Shown here: piece after piece, positions 16,469 to 17,065 of the stretch
Layout of the letters: every line of letters begins with the position of its first letter
How positions within the stretch are numbered: the first letter of the stretch is position 1
NCBI GenBank assembly: GCA_002726845.1
Contig: PBSP01000103.1
Coordinates: 1 to 17,065, forward strand
DNA length: 17,065 nt
Direction of reading: 5' to 3'
From: Methanobacteriota archaeon
GTDB taxonomy: Archaea > Thermoplasmatota > Poseidoniia > Poseidoniales > Poseidoniaceae
Program-made: the position numbers and the translations under genes
The notes under the pieces: generated by a model
Seen by the model: only the letters and a program-made list of their open reading frames with translations
What the model was told of the DNA's origin: nothing
The model's database searches: none

Positions 16469-16487
16469 AAACAGAACGTGTCTGTTT
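16469..16487 (-). other. Intercistronic hairpin between atpK and atpE
   Basis: A perfect 7-bp stem (AAACAGA/TCTGTTT) with a 5-base loop lies 12 nt after the atpK stop and just before the atpE ribosome binding site. It sits in the widest gap inside the visible atp gene cluster. It has no T-run after it, so it is unlikely to be a strong terminator. A role in mRNA processing or stabilising the atpK message is inference. Confidence 0.5.
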
Positions 16488-16499
16488 TGAATCCAAACT

Positions 16500-16811
16500 T
16501 CAGAGGAAGAGTGGCAATGCACCGAGAATAACAATCGACTCAGGGAGAGCCGTGAAGATGAGTGCAGGACCGAATTTGGATCCGTCTTCTGCAATCATTC
16601 CGACAGCAGCGCTACCGATAGCGGCCTGGGAAATTCCAGCACCAACAGCAGCAAGTCCGAGAGCAATACCTGCTCCCATGTACTTGCCCCAGTCATCGTA
16701 GACGCCATCATCAGTAGTATTTGCTTCAGCGGATACGCCCTGAGCGATCAGGACGAGTGCGCCGAGTACAATCATCATTCGTAGGCTTGTTTTTAGGGTA
16801 TTCTTGTTCAT
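16500..16811 (-). CDS. atpK: A-type ATP synthase subunit K (c-ring proteolipid) with leader peptide
   Basis: This proteolipid (103 residues) forms the ion-translocating rotor ring. Residues 1-28 look like a signal peptide: basic start, hydrophobic core MIVLGALVLIA, then Val-Ser-Ala before EA. Cleavage would leave about 75 residues with a single helical hairpin. Helix 1 (about 43-72) is Gly/Ala-rich and carries Gln62; helix 2 (about 82-103) has the ion-carrying Glu91 in LPES. The loop AIAED-like MIAEDGSKFG is typical. The arrangement closely resembles the Thermus V/A-type proteolipid, which also has a leader. An ATG at 16824-16826 would add MEVEK. The start at 16809-16811 is preferred because GGAGG stands 8 bases before it. 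It follows atpI by 30 bp. Confidence 0.95.
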   Translation of the reverse strand: MNKNTLKTSLRMMIVLGALVLIAQGVSAEANTTDDGVYDDWGKYMGAGIALGLAAVGAGISQAAIGSAAVGMIAEDGSKFGPALIFTALPESIVILGALPLFL

Positions 16812-16819
16812 TTTTTCTA

Positions 16820-16824
16820 CCTCC
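16820..16824 (-). promoter_or_regulatory. Ribosome binding site deciding the atpK start
   Basis: GGAGG on the minus strand has an 8-base A-rich spacer to ATG 16809-16811. As at atpA, an in-frame ATG overlaps the site itself and lacks its own binding site. The strong match fits a protein needed in many copies per enzyme. Confidence 0.78.
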
Positions 16825-16841
16825 ATTTAATGTCCAGTGGA

Positions 16842-17065
16842 CTATGCATTCCCCTCCACGTGGAGAGGTTGGCCACCGAGCGGGGAGAAGACCCTGCCGG
16901 AGCCATCGTAAAACTTACCCATCCATTCCACAAAGTGGAGACGGGCTGCGTGAATTGTAGGTGAAAGGAGTCCAAGTGCGATTGCAAAAGCTTGGATACC
17001 GATCCAGAGGAGGAAGAAGACACCAACAAGCAGATAATCCCCTGCTGAAAATGCGTCGACCATGG
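16842..17065 (-). CDS. atpI: A-type ATP synthase subunit I (stator a-subunit), C-terminal fragment
   Basis: Only about the last 73 residues are in the window; the frame is open at the right edge. A hydrophobic helix, LLVGVFFLLWIGIQAFAIAL, leads into LSPTIHAARLHFVEWMGKFY, then DGSGRVFSPL. This is the diagnostic last helix and tail of the V/A-type 116-kDa a-subunit, where 'xLRLHWVEFxxKFYxGxGxxFxP' is conserved from archaea to eukaryotes. Subunit I provides the half-channels that carry ions to and from the c-ring. A short tail of about 10 residues follows the motif, ending in TAG at 16842-16844. Its position before atpK is standard. Confidence 0.92.
   Translation of the reverse strand, partial: MVDAFSAGDYLLVGVFFLLWIGIQAFAIALGLLSPTIHAARLHFVEWMGKFYDGSGRVFSPLGGQPLHVEGNA

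Noticed and set aside
16832..16842. Dyad GTCCAGTGGAC between atpI and atpK
   Set aside because: Folded as a hairpin it leaves only a three-base-pair stem with a realistic loop. It is too weak to claim as a regulatory structure.
16854..16865. Perfect 12-bp palindrome CTCCACGTGGAG within the atpI 3' end
   Set aside because: It lies in coding sequence for the C-terminal tail of atpI. A single palindrome this short is expected by chance in a window this size, and no second copy was noticed.

Overview
The window reads as ordinary chromosome from a mesophilic-looking euryarchaeon. The archaeal signs are an A-type (A1Ao) ATP synthase operon in the order I-K-E-C-F-A-B-D, an archaeal-style SMC followed directly by its kleisin ScpA, Shine-Dalgarno words matching GGAGGTGA at internal operon junctions, and apparently leaderless starts elsewhere. 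Moderate GC, an oxygen- or fumarate-dependent L-aspartate oxidase, a Thermus-like proteolipid with a leader peptide and a large EGY-like membrane protein would fit a marine Thermoplasmatota lineage such as Poseidoniales (Marine Group II). That placement is inference from general character; no rRNA is present to test it. Coding density is very high, no stretch over 300 bases lacks a gene, and no tRNA, rRNA, CRISPR array, insertion sequence or phage gene was seen.

Layout. Positions 1-5610, all minus strand: a four-pass membrane protein with a cytoplasmic-type zinc ribbon at its end (4852-5610), then smc (856-4728) and scpA (1-848, running off the left edge). The smc stop codon is fused to the scpA ribosome binding site, so the two condensin parts are probably co-translated. 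Positions 5693-7297, plus strand: nadB, divergent from the zinc-ribbon gene and overlapping convergently by 17 bp with panE. Positions 7281-17065, minus strand: one long gene train, atpI (3' end only), atpK, atpE, atpC, atpF, atpA, atpB, atpD, then an 820-residue membrane protein and panE (ketopantoate reductase). The train has gaps of about 10-75 bp.

How the genes work together. The atp genes encode nearly the whole rotary ATP synthase: membrane stator a/I and c-ring K, peripheral stalk E, central stalk C, D and F, and the A3B3 catalytic head. SMC and ScpA form the condensin ring that organises and segregates the chromosome. NadB starts de novo NAD synthesis and PanE supplies pantoate for coenzyme A.

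The least ordinary object is the 820-residue protein at 8201-10663. Its membrane half keeps the layout of EGY-type site-2 (M50) proteases but has lost every expected zinc ligand. It carries an approximately 415-residue outer domain that holds all the protein's cysteines and all ten of its N-glycosylation sequons. I read it as a pseudoprotease of unknown function. Other points worth a look are a hairpin between atpK and atpE, paired in-frame starts at atpA and atpK, and an acidic tail on SMC.
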